DNA of 64,000 nt from Planomonospora sp. ID82291. Lineage in GTDB: Bacteria; Actinomycetota; Actinomycetes; Streptosporangiales; Streptosporangiaceae. The notes beneath the pieces were generated by a model. The model saw only the letters and a list, made by a program, of their open reading frames with translations, ran no database searches and was not told where the DNA came from. The stretch is from contig NZ_JABTEX010000002.1 in the NCBI RefSeq assembly GCF_015711645.1, positions 310,001 through 374,000 on the forward strand, given 5' to 3'. Shown in pieces: positions 23,636 to 35,169 of the stretch (within the stretch, counting starts at the first letter, position 1; each line of letters starts with the position of its first letter). The translations under genes were made by a program, and so were the position numbers.

Positions 23636-24835
23636 GTGGCGCTGTTGACGAGCCGCTTCGCCGATGGTCTCGCCGTGGGCTCCGACCTGGTCGCGGCGGC
23701 GGAATCCGCGGTGAACCAGGCCCTGCGCGGACTGGACACGTCGCCGGACCTGGTCTGTTTCTTCGTCTGCGGTGACGACCCCGACGACGTCTCCCGCGCG
23801 GGGCTGCGCGCGATGGACATGGTCCAGGGAGCCTCGGTGGTCGGCTGCAGTTCCACCGGGGTGATCGGTGACGGGCAGGGGGTGGAGATCACTCCGGCGG
23901 TGAGCGTCTGGGCCGCCGTCCTCGACGGGGCCAGACTGACGACCTTCGCCCTGGACAGCCTCCGCACGGAGGACCAGTTCGTCGTGGTCGGCCTGCCCGA
24001 GTGCGCCCCGGACGACCAGGTGGCGATCATGTTCGCCGACCCCTACAGCTTCCCGACGGACGGCTTCGTCGAGCGCTCCGGGGAGGTCCTCGGCGGTCTC
24101 CCGCTGATCGGCGGCCTGGCCAACTCGCTGCAGGGCCGGGGCGCGGTGCGGCTGTTCGCCGACGGCAAGGTCTACACCGAGGGCGCCGTCGGGGTGCTGA
24201 TCGGCGGCGCGGTCAACGTCAGCACCGTGGTCAGCCAGGGCTGCCGCCCGATCGGCCCGTCCATGGCCGTCACCGGGGTGGAGGACAACCTCCTGCTCGA
24301 ACTCGCCGGGCAGCCCGCCCTGGCGCGGCTGGAGGAGATCGTCAGCGCGCTGGACGAGGACGACCGCGACCTGGTCGCCGCCGGGCTGCAGATCGGCATC
24401 GCCATCGACGAGTACGCCGAGCGGCACGAGCGCGGCGACTTCCTGATCCGGGGCGTGCTCGGCATCGACCCCGACCGCGAGGCCGTGGCCATCGGGGACG
24501 TCGTCGACATCGGCCGCACCGTCCGCTTCCAGGTGCGGGACGCGGCGACCGCCGACGAGGACCTCTACGAGCTGCTCGACGCGCACCGCGAGGAGTTCGG
24601 CAGGGTGGAGGGCGCGCTCCTGTTCGCCTGCAACGGCCGGGGCTCGGCCATGTTCGGCAGCGCCGACCACGACACGACGGCGGTCAACGACATCCTGGGA
24701 CCCGTCGGAGTGGCCGGGTTCTTCTCGGCGGGGGAGATCGGCCCGGTCGGGGGCCAGAACCACGTGCACGGGTTCACCGCGAGCCTCCTGGTCTTCTCGT
24801 CCCGCTCGTCCGCCGGTCAGCCGTATGATCGCTGA
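23636..24835 (+). CDS. FIST-domain sensory protein
   Basis: The 399-residue protein has a FIST N domain (VVGCSSTGVIG, then PSFPTDGFV-like and LPLIGGLA) and a C-terminal FIST C domain (GALLFACNGRGSAMFG, GFFSAGEIGPVGG, NHVHGFTASL). FIST domains are proposed to bind small ligands, perhaps amino acids, in signal transduction. No output domain is fused. The GTG at 23636 follows AGGGAGG by about 8 nt. The next gene begins on the base after its stop. Confidence 0.9.
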   Translation: MALLTSRFADGLAVGSDLVAAAESAVNQALRGLDTSPDLVCFFVCGDDPDDVSRAGLRAMDMVQGASVVGCSSTGVIGDGQGVEITPAVSVWAAVLDGARLTTFALDSLRTEDQFVVVGLPECAPDDQVAIMFADPYSFPTDGFVERSGEVLGGLPLIGGLANSLQGRGAVRLFADGKVYTEGAVGVLIGGAVNVSTVVSQGCRPIGPSMAVTGVEDNLLLELAGQPALARLEEIVSALDEDDRDLVAAGLQIGIAIDEYAERHERGDFLIRGVLGIDPDREAVAIGDVVDIGRTVRFQVRDAATADEDLYELLDAHREEFGRVEGALLFACNGRGSAMFGSADHDTTAVNDILGPVGVAGFFSAGEIGPVGGQNHVHGFTASLLVFSSRSSAGQPYDR

Positions 24836-25870
24836 ATGCCGGGATCAGTGCTTGCCGTCGACATCGGCGGGACGAAGTTCGCCGCCGCGCTGGTCGGCTC
24901 CGACGGGGGCGTCCGGGCGGCGGAGCGGGTCGCGACCCCGCCGGGCGGCGACGCCGAGACCCTGTGGACGGCGCTCGACGCGCTGATCACCGCCGTCGTG
25001 GGCGACACCCCGGTCGACGGGGTGGGGATCGGCTGCGGCGGCCCGATGACCTGGCCCGAGGGAGCCGTCTCCCCGCTCAACATGCCCGGCTGGCGGGCCT
25101 TCCCGCTCCGCGACCGGCTGGCCGCCCGCTTCGCCGGCGTCCCGGTCCGCATCCACAACGACGCCGTCTGCGTGGCCGCCGCCGAGCACTGGCGGGGCGC
25201 CGGCCGGGGCAGCGCCAACATGCTCGGCATGGTCGTGTCCACGGGCGTGGGCGGCGGGCTGATCCTCGGCGACCGGCTGATCGACGGCGGCAGCGGCAAC
25301 GCCGGACACATCGGGCACGTCGTGGTCGACCCGGACGGACCCGCCTGCGCGTGCGGCGGGCGCGGCTGCCTGGAGGCCGTCGCCCGCGGCCCGGGCCTGG
25401 CCGCCTGGGCCCTGGCGCAGGGCTGGACCCCGGGCGGGGCCGCGGGGTCCGGTACGGCGGGCGTCGCCGACCCGGCCTGTGTGGAGGCCGCGGGGTCCGG
25501 TACGGCGGGCGTCGCCGTACCGGCCTATGTGGAGGCCACGGCGGCCAGCGGGCGGCGGCTCGCGCTCGACGCCGCCGCGGGGGACCCGATCGCCCTGGCC
25601 GCCATGGACCGGGCCGGGCGGGCGGTGGGCCTGGCCGTGGCCTCCGCCGCCCACTTGTGCGACCTCGACGTCGTCACCGTCGGCGGGGGCCTGTCCCAGG
25701 CCGGGCGGCTGCTGTTCGACCCGCTGGAGGAGACCCTCCGCGCGCACGTCCGGCTGGACTTCGCCCGGCGGGTGCGCGTCGTCCCGGCCGCCCTGGGCCA
25801 GGACGCCGGCCTCGTCGGCGCCGCCGCGCTCGTCCTGGCCGCCGACCGCTACTGGTCGCCCCGTGACTGA
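24836..25870 (+). CDS. ROK family sugar kinase
   Basis: The 344-residue ROK kinase (glucokinase-like) has the ATP loop VDIGGTKFAAAL near residue 9. The ROK zinc signature CACGGRGCLE sits near residue 167 with GHIGHVVVD before it. Residues 200-235 carry an insert of two near-identical 16-residue repeats encoded by a 48-bp duplication, which normal ROK kinases lack. The ATG abuts the FIST stop codon (TGAATG), and TATGAT ends 6 nt upstream inside the FIST stop region, so it may have its own leaderless start. The sugar is not predictable; glucose is most common. Confidence 0.88.
   Translation: MPGSVLAVDIGGTKFAAALVGSDGGVRAAERVATPPGGDAETLWTALDALITAVVGDTPVDGVGIGCGGPMTWPEGAVSPLNMPGWRAFPLRDRLAARFAGVPVRIHNDAVCVAAAEHWRGAGRGSANMLGMVVSTGVGGGLILGDRLIDGGSGNAGHIGHVVVDPDGPACACGGRGCLEAVARGPGLAAWALAQGWTPGGAAGSGTAGVADPACVEAAGSGTAGVAVPAYVEATAASGRRLALDAAAGDPIALAAMDRAGRAVGLAVASAAHLCDLDVVTVGGGLSQAGRLLFDPLEETLRAHVRLDFARRVRVVPAALGQDAGLVGAAALVLAADRYWSPRD
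25441..25536 (+). repeat. 48-bp tandem duplication inside the ROK kinase gene
   Basis: Two copies (25441-25488 and 25489-25536) share GCGGGGTCCGGTACGGCGGG and differ at a few bases near CCTGTG/CCTATG. The period is a multiple of three, so the frame is kept and two 16-residue Gly/Ala-rich repeats are added. Confidence 0.85.
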
Positions 25871-25996
25871 GCGGATACGGCCCGCGGCGCGGTCCCGCCC
25901 GGCCTCCCCGGCCTCCCCGGCTTCCCCGGCCTCCCGCGCGGACGGCGGGGCACGCGACGACGAGACGGCGGGACACGCGACGAGAGGACGACCGCC

Positions 25997-27205
25997 GTGC
26001 CGGTGCCGCAGGTGACCTTCGAGGACGTGCTCGCCGCCCGGGAGCTCCTGGCCGACGTCGCGCTGCGGACCCCGGTGGTGCACTCGCGCGTGCTGTCCGA
26101 CCTGCTCGGCGCACCCGTCCACCTCAAGTGCGAGAACCTCCAGCGCTCGGGCTCGTTCAAGGTGCGCGGCGCCTACGTCAGGATCGCCCGGCTGGGCCCC
26201 GGGGAGCTGCGGCGGGGCGTGGTGGCGGCCAGCGCGGGCAACCACGCGCAGGGGGTGGCGCTCGGTGCGGGACTCCTGGGGGCGGAGGCGACGGTCTACA
26301 TGCCGGAGGGGGCGCCGCTGCCCAAGGTGGCCGCGACCCGCTCCTACGGCGCCGAGGTGGTCTTCGCCGGACACGGCGTGGACACCGCGCTGACCGGCGC
26401 GCGGGAGCACGCCGAGCGGACCGGCGCGGTGTTCATCCACCCCTTCGACCATCCCGACGTCGTCGCCGGGCAGGGCACCATCGGACTGGAGATCCTGGAG
26501 CAGCTCCCGGAGACCGGCACCATCGCGGTCTCCATCGGCGGCGGCGGGCTCGCCGCCGGGGTCGCGCTGGCGGCCAAGTCGCTCCGGCCGGGGGTGCGGG
26601 TCGTCGGCGTGCAGGCCGAGCGGGCCGCCGCCTACCCCGCCTCGCTCGCCGCGGGGCACCCCGTCACCGTGCGGCCCGCCACCACGATGGCCGACGGCAT
26701 CGCGGTGGGACGGCCGGGCGACCTGCCCTTCGAGCTGATCCACTACCTGGTCGACAGCGTCGTCACGGTCACCGAGCAGCAGATCTCCCGGGCCCTGGTG
26801 CTCTGCCTGGAGCGCGCCAAGCAGGTGGTCGAGCCCGCCGGGGTGGCCGGGGTCGCCGCGATCATGGCGTATCCGGAGGTCTTCGAGCCCCCCGTGACGG
26901 CCGTGCTCTCCGGCGGGAACATCGACCCGCTGCTGCTGGTGAAGGTGCTCCGGCACGGCCTGGCCGCGGCGGGCCGCTACCTGACGCTGCGCCTGTCGCT
27001 GCCCGACCGGCCGGGCACGCTGGCGGCGCTGATGGCCGAGGTGGCGGCGCTGCGCGCCAACGTGCTGGACATCGCGCACGAGCGGGTCGGCGTCAACCTG
27101 GGCGAGGTCGAGGTCCAGCTCCAGCTGGAGACCCGGGGACCCGACCACGCCGAGGAGGTGCTGGACTCCCTCAGGAGGCAGGGCTACCGGATCGTCTCCA
27201 CCTGA
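25997..27205 (+). CDS. ilvA: threonine ammonia-lyase (threonine dehydratase) with ACT domain
   Basis: The 402-residue PLP enzyme deaminates threonine to 2-oxobutanoate, the entry to isoleucine synthesis or threonine breakdown. The PLP lysine is in GSFKVRGAY near residue 55, the phosphate loop SIGGGGLAAGV near residue 180. One C-terminal ACT-like domain (YLTLRLSLPDRPGTLAALMA onwards) fits the short single-ACT form. The GTG at 25997 has a modest AGAGG upstream. Neighbours do not form an operon with it; a CGTACG repeat cluster follows. Confidence 0.9.
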   Translation: MPVPQVTFEDVLAARELLADVALRTPVVHSRVLSDLLGAPVHLKCENLQRSGSFKVRGAYVRIARLGPGELRRGVVAASAGNHAQGVALGAGLLGAEATVYMPEGAPLPKVAATRSYGAEVVFAGHGVDTALTGAREHAERTGAVFIHPFDHPDVVAGQGTIGLEILEQLPETGTIAVSIGGGGLAAGVALAAKSLRPGVRVVGVQAERAAAYPASLAAGHPVTVRPATTMADGIAVGRPGDLPFELIHYLVDSVVTVTEQQISRALVLCLERAKQVVEPAGVAGVAAIMAYPEVFEPPVTAVLSGGNIDPLLLVKVLRHGLAAAGRYLTLRLSLPDRPGTLAALMAEVAALRANVLDIAHERVGVNLGEVEVQLQLETRGPDHAEEVLDSLRRQGYRIVST

Positions 27206-27208
27206 CCC

Positions 27209-27264
27209 GCCCGCCGTACGGCCTGCCCGCCGTACGGCCGTACGGGGCGCCCGCCGTACGGCCG
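27209..27264. repeat. cluster of CCCGCCGTACGG repeats
   Basis: CCCGCCGTACGG occurs at 27209, 27225 and 27249, and the palindrome CGTACG four times within 50 bp. It fills the gap between the convergent ilvA and M1 peptidase genes. Similar CCGTACGG words recur in other intergenic gaps (38.85, 47.8 and 53.5 kb). Confidence 0.7.
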
Positions 27265-27290
27265 GCCGGGGCGCCGTGCGGGCCGGGGCG

Positions 27291-28778
27291 TCAGGCGGCG
27301 GGCTTGCGCTCCTGGAACAGCCAGGCGTCGAAGAGCGCGTCGAGCTCCTCACCGGAGACCTTCTCGGCCAGCGCGGTGAACTCCTCCGTGGTGACGTATC
27401 CGTACCGGTGCTCGCGGTTCCAGGTCTTCAGCAGCTCGAAGAAGTCGGCGTCGCCGATCTTCCGCCGGAGGGCGTGCAGGGTCATGCCGCCCCGGGTGTA
27501 GACCGAGTCGTTGAACAGGTCGTCGGCCCGGGCGCGGCCCGGGGCGTACGCCCAGATGGGGTCCCCGGCGGGCGCCGCGTAGTGCAGCCGGAAGGTCTGC
27601 TCGGCGGTGGCGTCGCCCTGGTGCTCCTCCCAGAGCCACTCGGCGTAGGTGGCGAAGCCCTCGTTGAGCCAGAGGTCCTTCCAGCGCTTGATGCTGAGGC
27701 TGTTGCCGAACCACTGGTGGGCCAGCTCGTGGGCGATGATGCCCTCGCCCGGGGAGAAGCCGCCGTACATCGGCTTGGTCTGGTTCTCCAGGGCGTAACC
27801 GGCGGAGAAGTCGTCCACCACACCGCCGGTCGAGGAGAACGGGTAGGGGCCGAAGACCGTGGCCCAGTGGTCGGTGATCTTTCCGGACAGGGTGTGGAGC
27901 TTGTCCAGCGAGCCGCGGAAGCGCGGGTCCACGGCGGCCAGGTTCCTGATGCCCGAGGCGGTCCTGCCCTCGCGCAGGGTGAACCTCCCCAGCGTCATGG
28001 TGGCCAGGTAGGTCACCATCGGGTGGTCCTCCCGCCAGGAGTAGGTCGTCTTCCCGCCGCGGGTCACCGGCTCGCCGGTGAGCTCGCCGTTGGCCAGCGC
28101 GGTGATCCCCTCCGGGACGGTGATCTCGAACGCGAAGAGCGCCTTGTCCGCCGGGTGGTCGTTGCCGGGGAACCAGGTCTTGGCGCCGTTGGGCTCGCAG
28201 GTGACGAAGGCCCCGTCCCGGGTGGGGATGAAGCCGTAGGTGCCGAGGTTGGACGAGCCGGTGACGGGCTTGGGCTCCCCGGCGTAGGCGACCTCGACGG
28301 TGAAGTCGGACCGGTCGGCCAGGGGCCGGTCGGGGATCACGGTGAGCTCGGTCCCGGACCGCTCGAACCTGGCGGCGCGGCCGTCCACGGTGACCCGGCC
28401 GACGGTGAAGCCGGACAGGTCCAGGTTGAAGCGGGTCAGCTCCTGCGTGGCCTTCGCGTGGATCGCGGCGGTGCCGGACAGGTGCCGGGTGGCGGGGTCG
28501 TAGCCGAGCGCGAGGTGGTAGCGGGCGACGTCGTAGCCGCCGTTGCCGTCGGTGGGGAAGTCGGGGTCGCCGATCCCGGGCGCGCCCGCGCCGGGCGGGA
28601 GGGAACCGGTCGCGGTCGGCTGCGGTGCGGTGGCGCCGGACGGCACGGTCCTCCCGGCGGAGGACGGGGAGGCGCCGCTCCCCCCGCCGGGGGAGGCGCA
28701 GGCGGCCGTTCCGGCGGTCGTGCAGAGCAGGACGGCGGCCGCCGCGAGGGCCTGCCGGCGTGACGGCGTCGTCGCCAT
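27291..28778 (-). CDS. secreted M1 family zinc aminopeptidase lipoprotein
   Basis: The 495-residue protein has a twin-Arg/lipobox signal (SRRQALAAAAVLL then GTAACAS, Cys near residue 26), so it is probably a membrane-anchored exported enzyme. The zinc motif is HELAHQWFG near residue 352 with the third ligand Glu in LWLNEGFATY, 18 residues later, as in M1 aminopeptidases. The N-terminal beta domain is present; the usual large C-terminal helical domain is absent, as in short actinobacterial forms. Probably trims peptides outside the cell. Confidence 0.92.
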   Translation of the reverse strand: MATTPSRRQALAAAAVLLCTTAGTAACASPGGGSGASPSSAGRTVPSGATAPQPTATGSLPPGAGAPGIGDPDFPTDGNGGYDVARYHLALGYDPATRHLSGTAAIHAKATQELTRFNLDLSGFTVGRVTVDGRAARFERSGTELTVIPDRPLADRSDFTVEVAYAGEPKPVTGSSNLGTYGFIPTRDGAFVTCEPNGAKTWFPGNDHPADKALFAFEITVPEGITALANGELTGEPVTRGGKTTYSWREDHPMVTYLATMTLGRFTLREGRTASGIRNLAAVDPRFRGSLDKLHTLSGKITDHWATVFGPYPFSSTGGVVDDFSAGYALENQTKPMYGGFSPGEGIIAHELAHQWFGNSLSIKRWKDLWLNEGFATYAEWLWEEHQGDATAEQTFRLHYAAPAGDPIWAYAPGRARADDLFNDSVYTRGGMTLHALRRKIGDADFFELLKTWNREHRYGYVTTEEFTALAEKVSGEELDALFDAWLFQERKPAA

Positions 28779-28860
28779 GGTCTGGATGTCCCCCTTCCGG
28801 CCCGGACCGTGCCGGGGCGCGTTCGCAGACTACGCGAGCGGCCCCGGCCGGGTCAGGCCG

Positions 28861-30016
<1,156 letters not shown>

Positions 30017-30072
30017 TTCTGGTGGTCAATCTGCCCGGTTACCCGCTGGTCAGCGAGGAGTGGTTGGACATC

Positions 30073-30552
30073 ATGACGATCGACGGGCTCGACGCCCGGC
30101 TCATCACCCTGCTGGCCGCCGAGCCCCGGCTCGGCGTGCTGGAGTGCTCGCGCCGGCTCGGGGTGGCGCGGGGGACCGTCCAGGCCCGCCTCGACCGGCT
30201 GACCGCCCGGGGCGTGATCACCGGATTCGGCCCCGACGTCGATCCCGCCGCGCTCGGCTACGACGTGACCGCCTTCGTCACGCTGCAGATCCGCCAGGTC
30301 AGCGGGCACGACCCGGTCGCCGTCCAGCTCGCGGCCATCCCGCAGGTGCTGGAGGTGCACACGATCACCGGGGGCGACGACATGCACTGCCGGGTGGTGG
30401 CGCGCAGCAACGCCGACCTGCAGCGGGTGATCGACCGGATCGTCGACGTCCGGGGCGTGGTCAGGACCTCCTCGGTGATCGCCTTGGACACACCTGTGCC
30501 CTATCGGGTGATGCCTTTGGTGTCAGAGGTCCCCCATCGGGCAGAGGGCTAG
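30073..30552 (+). CDS. Lrp/AsnC family regulator, divergent from hppD
   Basis: The 159-residue protein has an N-terminal helix-turn-helix (LDARLITLLAAEPRLGVLEC, then RRLGVARGTVQARLDRL) and a C-terminal RAM/ACT ligand domain with the conserved ITGGDDMHCRVVA turn. Lrp regulators sense amino acids; next to hppD, tyrosine or phenylalanine is the likely cue (inference). GAGGAG lies 12 nt before the ATG at 30073; a TTG at 30064 is a possible alternative start. Confidence 0.88.
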   Translation: MTIDGLDARLITLLAAEPRLGVLECSRRLGVARGTVQARLDRLTARGVITGFGPDVDPAALGYDVTAFVTLQIRQVSGHDPVAVQLAAIPQVLEVHTITGGDDMHCRVVARSNADLQRVIDRIVDVRGVVRTSSVIALDTPVPYRVMPLVSEVPHRAEG

Positions 30553-30656
30553 CCGTACCATCCCAAGAGGGAATCAGGCACCGTTATCCACCGTTTACCC
30601 TTAACGGTTCGCGCGGCGGGCGGGGGGTCGGCCGCGGAGCCGGATCGGGGGCACGC

Positions 30657-32879
30657 TTGTCGAAGGGCGCAGGGAAGGCGCGACCGCGCAGGAGGAGGTT
30701 CCTGCGGGTCGCGCTGGTCGTCTTCGGAGCCGGCGTCGTGGCGCTGCTCGGCCTGTTCGCCGTGGCGTGGGCGATGACCCCCATCCCGGAGAGCACGCAG
30801 GCCGCGGCCACCGCGCAGGGATCGGTGATCTACTACCGCGACGGCAGGACCGTGCTCGCCAAGCAGGGCGTCAACCGCCGGGCCGTCGCGCTGGACAAGG
30901 TCCCGCGGCACCTCAGGAACGCCGTCATCGCCGCCGAGAACCGCTCGTTCTACCAGGACCAGGGCGTCTCGCTGCGGGGCACCGCCCGCGCCGTGTGGTC
31001 GACGGTCAGCGGACGGCAGCTGCAGGGCGGCTCGACGATCACCCAGCAGATGGTCCGCAACTACTACAGCGGCCTCAGCCAGGAGCGCTCCGCGGTCCGC
31101 AAGCTCAAAGAGATCATGATCTCCCTCAAGGTGGACCGCTCGAAGTCCAAGGACTGGGTGCTGGAGCAGTACCTCAACACGATCTACTTCGGCCGGGGCG
31201 CGCACGGCGTGCAGGCCGCGGCGGACGCCTACTTCCGCAAGGACGTCTCCGACCTCACCCTCTCCGAGGGCGCCTACCTCGCCACGGTGATCCAGCAGCC
31301 GACCAGGTTCGCCGACCCCCGGGGCGACGACCTGGCCGCGGCCCGGTCCCGCTGGAGCTGGGTGGTCGGCGGCATGGTCACGACCGGCGCGATCACCCCG
31401 GCCGAGGCCGCGAAGGCCGGGTTCCCCAAGCTGAAGAAGCCCCGGGACGTCTTCGAGCCCGAGGGCCAGGAGGGCTACATGCTCGACCAGGTCATGGCCG
31501 AGCTGCGCCGCCGGGGCTACACCGACGAGGACGTCAACCAGGGCGGACTGAAGATCGTCTCGACGTTCGACAAGAAGCTGATGGAGGCCGCCGAGCGGGC
31601 CGTCACCTCGGTCCTGCCGGAGGACACCCCGAAGAAGGTCCGCACCGGCCTGGCCGCCGTCGACCCCGCGACCGGCGAGGTCGCCGCCTTCTACGGCGGG
31701 CGGGACTACGACGCCAACAAGTTCGACAACGCCTTCTCCGCCGAGGTGCCGGCCGGATCCACCTTCAAGGCCTACGTGCTGGCCGCGGCCCTGGAGAACG
31801 GCCTCGGCCTCGGCACCCGGGTCGAGGGGAACTCGCCGATGCGGGTCGCCTCCGCCCCCGAGGCCATCCCCAACTCCGGCGGCGCCTCCTACGGCAGGGT
31901 CGACCTGGTGCGGGCCATGCGCCACTCGGTGAACACCGCCTTCGTCGACCTCGGCCAGAAGGTCGGCCTGGACAAGGTGACCGAGGCCGCCGAGGCCGCG
32001 GGCATCCCCGTCGACCAGCTCACCCCCCACCAGGCCGCGCCCACGCTGCCGCTGGGCGTGGCCTCGGTGAGCGCCGTGCAGAACGCCTCCGGATTCGCCG
32101 TCTTCGCCGCGGACGGCGTGCACCGCCGGGCCCACGTGATCCGCTCGATCACCGGCACCGAGGGCAAGCTGAAGATCACGGAGAAGGGTGAGCGGGTCTT
32201 CTCCGAGCGGACCGCCGCCGACGTCACCTACGCGCTGACCCAGGTGGTCACGGGCGGTACCGGTACGGCGGCCCGCCTGCACGACCGCCCGGCGGCCGGC
32301 AAGACCGGCACCACGGACGAGTCCGCGTCCGCCTGGTTCACCGGCTTCACCCCGCAGCTGTCGGTCGCGGTGGACATGTTCCGCGACGACAACAAGCCGG
32401 TGGTCGTGGGCGGCGCGGCCCAGTCCGGCGGGCAGTACCCCGCCCAGATCTGGCGCGCCTTCATGGCCGAGGCGATGGCCGGCAAGCCCGTCGAGACGTT
32501 CCCCGAGCCGTCCTCCCACGGCCACTCCGCCCCCTCCACCGACGACACCCCGGGCCACTGGGGCGACCCCGAGGTCGGCACCGGCGACCCCGGTCACTGG
32601 GGCGACCCCGTCCCGGAGGAGCCGGCCTCTCCGACACCGGACGAGCCGACCGCGCCCGCCCCCGACGAGCCGGACGTTCCCGACCCGGGGCGGCCGACCG
32701 CCCCTCCGCCGCCGGACGAGCCGACGGTCCCCGCCCCGGACGACCCGGAGCCCGGCCCCGGGGACGGGACGGGAGACGGGACAGGGACAGGGACCGGGAC
32801 AGGGACCGGGACAGGCGGCGGCTCCGGGGACGGGACCGGCGTGGAGTCCACCGGCCAGGCCGCGGTCCCGGTGGGCTGA
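30657..32879 (+). CDS. class A penicillin-binding protein
   Basis: The protein of about 740 residues is a bifunctional peptidoglycan synthase. One N-terminal transmembrane helix (residues ~16-40) precedes the GT51 glycosyltransferase domain (AAENRSFYQDQGVS, GGSTITQQMVRNYY). The transpeptidase domain has AGSTFKAY (SxxK), SVNTAF (SxN) and GKTGTT (KTG). The last 130 residues are Pro/Asp/Glu then Gly/Thr/Asp rich, with hexamer repeats at 32763-32815. No ATG precedes the helix; TTG 30657 with GGGGG 5 nt upstream is the best start. The tail is probably an extracellular spacer or wall contact. Confidence 0.9.
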   Translation: MSKGAGKARPRRRRFLRVALVVFGAGVVALLGLFAVAWAMTPIPESTQAAATAQGSVIYYRDGRTVLAKQGVNRRAVALDKVPRHLRNAVIAAENRSFYQDQGVSLRGTARAVWSTVSGRQLQGGSTITQQMVRNYYSGLSQERSAVRKLKEIMISLKVDRSKSKDWVLEQYLNTIYFGRGAHGVQAAADAYFRKDVSDLTLSEGAYLATVIQQPTRFADPRGDDLAAARSRWSWVVGGMVTTGAITPAEAAKAGFPKLKKPRDVFEPEGQEGYMLDQVMAELRRRGYTDEDVNQGGLKIVSTFDKKLMEAAERAVTSVLPEDTPKKVRTGLAAVDPATGEVAAFYGGRDYDANKFDNAFSAEVPAGSTFKAYVLAAALENGLGLGTRVEGNSPMRVASAPEAIPNSGGASYGRVDLVRAMRHSVNTAFVDLGQKVGLDKVTEAAEAAGIPVDQLTPHQAAPTLPLGVASVSAVQNASGFAVFAADGVHRRAHVIRSITGTEGKLKITEKGERVFSERTAADVTYALTQVVTGGTGTAARLHDRPAAGKTGTTDESASAWFTGFTPQLSVAVDMFRDDNKPVVVGGAAQSGGQYPAQIWRAFMAEAMAGKPVETFPEPSSHGHSAPSTDDTPGHWGDPEVGTGDPGHWGDPVPEEPASPTPDEPTAPAPDEPDVPDPGRPTAPPPPDEPTVPAPDDPEPGPGDGTGDGTGTGTGTGTGTGGGSGDGTGVESTGQAAVPVG

Positions 32880-33003
32880 CCGGGGGCACGCCGGGGACGC
32901 CGGCGCCGGGGACGCGGGCCCGCCGGGATCCCCGCCGCGGAGCGGTCCTCCGCTGAGGAACGGTTCTCCGCCCCGGAGACGCCCGGGACGGAGGGCGCCC
33001 CTC

Positions 33004-34830
<1,827 letters not shown>

Positions 34831-34942
34831 AGAATGACGGGATGCTAGAAGCGGGGTAACCAATGGCAGGACGAGTAGCCGATCGAAATCAGCAGTGGTA
34901 CGTCCCGCCTTCGCGCTTCCAGCATCGCCTCCTTCCCCCACG

Positions 34943-34967
34943 GCCGCCAATCCACCGGATTGGCGGC
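34943..34967 (-). terminator. hairpin downstream of the recombinase gene
   Basis: GCCGCCAATCC (34943-34953) pairs perfectly with GGATTGGCGGC (34957-34967) around ACC: 11 bp. It lies 203 bp after the recombinase stop. It may terminate that transcript or form part of an att arm. Confidence 0.5.
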
Positions 34968-35169
34968 GTGCTGTAGGAGGTAGGGAGACGTCTCTCTACC
35001 GAGCTGATTCATGACCTCAGCATGTCACACCACCATGGCCGTGATCATCATGACCCCGGAGAAGGGCCAGGACGACGGGTCGGTTGGATGTGCGGATTGC
35101 TGAGCGGCCTGCCTCCTCGCCGGGGTGGGCAGGCAAGAAGCGACAACGGTCAGGCAGCCGGCTGGGCGT

